Source: SMWD01 sp002729875
GTDB lineage: Bacteria > Pseudomonadota > Gammaproteobacteria > Steroidobacterales > GCA-2729495
Length of the DNA stretch: 64,000 nt
Reading direction: 5' to 3'
Assembly: GCA_036010905.1 (NCBI GenBank)
Contig: DASCMH010000052.1
Span: 1-64,000, forward strand
The position numbers and the translations under genes were made by a program. Positions 62,360 to 64,000 of the stretch are shown here, one piece after another (within the stretch, counting starts at the first letter, position 1; every line of letters starts with the position of its first letter). The notes below the pieces were generated by a model. That model was not told where the DNA came from and did not search any database. It worked only from the letters and a program-made list of their open reading frames with translations.

Positions 62360-63505
62360 TCATGCCCACAATTTATCAGATGCGATCCGCGCACCCTCTG
62401 CCAGCGCTCCAAGCTTCGCAAACACTACATCAGCATCCACCGCGCCATGATTGGCAAATGTGCCAAAGCCACAGTCAGTACCGGCAATAATGCGTTCACG
62501 GCCAACAATATCGGCAAACCGGCAAATACGTTCGGCAACCAGCTGGGAGTGTTCGATAAAATTGGTCGTCGAATCAATCACACCCGGCACCAGGATCAGG
62601 TCATCGGGAATTTTTGCATCCCGGAATACTGCCCACTCATGGGCATGCCGCGGATTTGCAGACTCGAACAACAACGCCCCGGCATCAGCCTTTAATGCAA
62701 TAGGCAACACCAGTTCCATCGGTACGTCATGATTATGTGGCCCCTCATAATTGCCCCAACATACGTGTAAACGCACACGATCTGAATCAATATTCTGCAG
62801 CGCCTGATTCAGCACTTCTATATGCAGATTCGCCAGTCGCAGATACTCATCATCACTCTTGTCACGAAATATTGTATGTCGGCCCATGCCGATATCCGGC
62901 GAATCAATCTGCAACAGGAAACCAGCCGCAACAATCCCCTCGTATTCGATACGCATGGCTTCACCAAGCGCCGCAACATACTTCTCGTGGCTTGAGTAAT
63001 GGTCATTTGGCTGAAAGAGTGCAATAACCCCGGGTGCAGCTGCATTCATGAAAGCCTCAACTGGCTTGACCTCGTCTACAGCTTGTCGGAAATTGGCAAG
63101 ATCGGTCTCAAGCGGCTGCATATCCTTAATCCCAATCTCGCCTATACAACGCGGAGGACTGGCTTCTGAGCGGGTACCGGCTTCATGGCGACGGCGTAAT
63201 ACACCGGGAAAATCCAACAGATCCTGTGCCGGTTCCCGGTGTGACTCACCTCCGAATCCGGTCAGGCGATCCTTGATATACGTTGCATAGCTGATTTTAC
63301 TCAGCTCGCCATCGCTGACAATATCGATACCAACTTCGGACTGACGTCTTACAATCTCCCCGATAGCGGATGCGATAATCGCATCCCCATCCGAATGATT
63401 TGATTCAGTTCCCTGCTCCCGACCGAAGACAACATCCACAACAGCCTGGCTACGTGGCAAACTACCGACATGAGTGGTCAAAACTCGTTCTTTACTAATC
63501 TGCAT
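62360..63505 (-). CDS. MetE C-terminal-like (cobalamin-independent methionine synthase II family) protein
   Basis: A 381-aa protein equal to the catalytic half of MetE only. VLTTHVGSLPRS opens the barrel. The zinc ligands of MetE are present: LHVCWGNYEGPHNHD (His and Cys), LLFESANPRHAHEW (Glu) and AGTDCGFGTF (Cys), so a metal-activated thiol methylation is chemically possible. Lacking the N-terminal half, it is probably not a normal methionine synthase, and the methyl donor and acceptor are unknown. ATG 63505 has only a weak ribosome site; TTG 63511 is an alternative. Confidence 0.83.
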   Translation of the reverse strand: MQISKERVLTTHVGSLPRSQAVVDVVFGREQGTESNHSDGDAIIASAIGEIVRRQSEVGIDIVSDGELSKISYATYIKDRLTGFGGESHREPAQDLLDFPGVLRRRHEAGTRSEASPPRCIGEIGIKDMQPLETDLANFRQAVDEVKPVEAFMNAAAPGVIALFQPNDHYSSHEKYVAALGEAMRIEYEGIVAAGFLLQIDSPDIGMGRHTIFRDKSDDEYLRLANLHIEVLNQALQNIDSDRVRLHVCWGNYEGPHNHDVPMELVLPIALKADAGALLFESANPRHAHEWAVFRDAKIPDDLILVPGVIDSTTNFIEHSQLVAERICRFADIVGRERIIAGTDCGFGTFANHGAVDADVVFAKLGALAEGARIASDKLWA

Positions 63506-63587
63506 TACCAACCCAACCTAACGCTATTTTTTCATCAATATTCTAAGATGATCGAAGCCCTACACAAGCCGCAACCCATTCACCGGG

Positions 63588-64000
63588 CTAATCGGATGAC
63601 TGTTCATCATTCCATTGTGACCAGGAAACCTGCAAGTTTTCAGTAATATGAAATAAAGCAGCAAGCACGTGCCTGTCATACAGCTTGTCTGCATCCTGCA
63701 TCATCCGATCAACAGCATCGCTGATAGAAATTGCCTGACGGAATGCCCGCGGACTGACAAGTGCCACAAATGTATTGGCAACCGACAAAATCTTCCCGGG
63801 AAGAGTCATTTGCTCCGCACTTAACTGTCGCGGATAGCCGCTGCCGTCAAGATGCTCCTGCTTCTGTGCCAAAGTTTCCAGGACCGGCCCATCGAAGTCC
63901 AGTTTGCCGAGCAACTCCAAACCAGTACTGACATGAGCGTACAACAACTCTTCATCATCCTTTGTCAACAACCCGGTCTTGGTTAACAATTCACGTGAAA
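63588..64000 (-). CDS. C-terminal part of a degenerate HD-GYP-like domain protein, cut by the right edge
   Basis: The reading frame continues past the window edge on the minus strand, so the N terminus is missing and the true start is not visible. HLDGSGYPRQL is the GYP motif of HD-GYP c-di-GMP phosphodiesterases, and ILSVANTFVALVSPRAFRQAIS the matching helix. But canonical H-H-E-x-x-D is replaced by QKQEHLD, and the ADxFDAL region reads ANTFVAL, so metal ligands are lost. It may be an inactive sensor or scaffold. It ends 76 bp from the methionine-synthase-like gene. Confidence 0.68.
   Translation of the reverse strand, partial: SRELLTKTGLLTKDDEELLYAHVSTGLELLGKLDFDGPVLETLAQKQEHLDGSGYPRQLSAEQMTLPGKILSVANTFVALVSPRAFRQAISISDAVDRMMQDADKLYDRHVLAALFHITENLQVSWSQWNDEQSSD

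Noticed and set aside
1..64000. tRNA, rRNA, CRISPR, insertion sequence, phage or integrase genes
   Set aside because: None was found by reading for conserved loops, repeats or motifs; a dedicated search would be needed to exclude tRNAs fully.

Overview
The window looks like a chromosome segment of a Gammaproteobacterium with moderate GC content, probably a marine or sediment heterotroph. This rests on protein style, tight operons with 4-nt ATGA/GTGA overlaps and ordinary Shine-Dalgarno sites. No rRNA, tRNA or marker gene is present, so the lineage is inferred. I saw no tRNA, CRISPR array, insertion sequence or phage gene.

About 0.3-38 kb is a surface polysaccharide and cell-envelope locus. 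A minus-strand operon (5313 to 292) encodes a DPM1-like GT2, a polysaccharide deacetylase of the exosortase-locus type, an FAD oxidoreductase and a GT2-sulfotransferase fusion. Next come two SGNH hydrolases (one followed by a 42-codon DUF5989-like gene), a GT-C transferase coupled to a membrane-fused spermidine-synthase-like protein, and several GT2s. A plus-strand operon at 13-18 kb (SDR, GNAT, class III aminotransferase, small membrane protein, GMC oxidoreductase) looks like a small-molecule or sugar-modification pathway. A STELLO-like transferase, a DPM1-like GT2 and an orphan membrane fragment run the other way. Two GT-C proteins precede a compact six-gene operon at 24.9-31.2 kb (methyltransferase, GT4, GT2, FkbM methyltransferase, Wzx-like flippase, GT2). 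A large Ig-repeat surface protein with a sorting-signal-like tail, an LPG-synthase/flippase-like membrane protein and a TMTC-like transferase with TPRs close this part.

About 37.5-48 kb is metabolic and transport: enoyl-CoA hydratase, cystathionine beta-lyase-like enzyme, exported amidohydrolase, exported alpha/beta hydrolase, then a three-gene PadR / RND adaptor / RND pump operon with overlapping ends and a perfect inverted-repeat operator just upstream.

About 48.1-51.2 kb is the most unusual part. A minus-strand cluster encodes a radical SAM protein, a translationally coupled twin-arginine-leader protein with a Val-rich stretch and a Gly6-CNYCH motif, a bacterial PH-domain membrane protein, and possibly a 70-aa secreted peptide upstream. 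It could be a peptide- or protein-modification system, or a route to an unusual redox protein.

The rest (51.5-64 kb) is mixed: TolB-like beta-propeller, DUF6968-like protein, 2,4-dienoyl-CoA-reductase-type flavoenzyme, SUMF1-like exported protein lacking one of the usual cysteines, LLM flavin oxidoreductase, TPR protein, NAD(P)-binding SDR, DUF3795 plus rhodanese, type-B carboxylesterase lipoprotein, MetE C-terminal-like protein, and the C-terminal part of a degenerate HD-GYP protein cut by the right edge. Triplets of GTTACA at exact 10-bp spacing occur in two intergenic regions (42.9 and 51.5 kb) and suggest a shared OmpR-type regulator.
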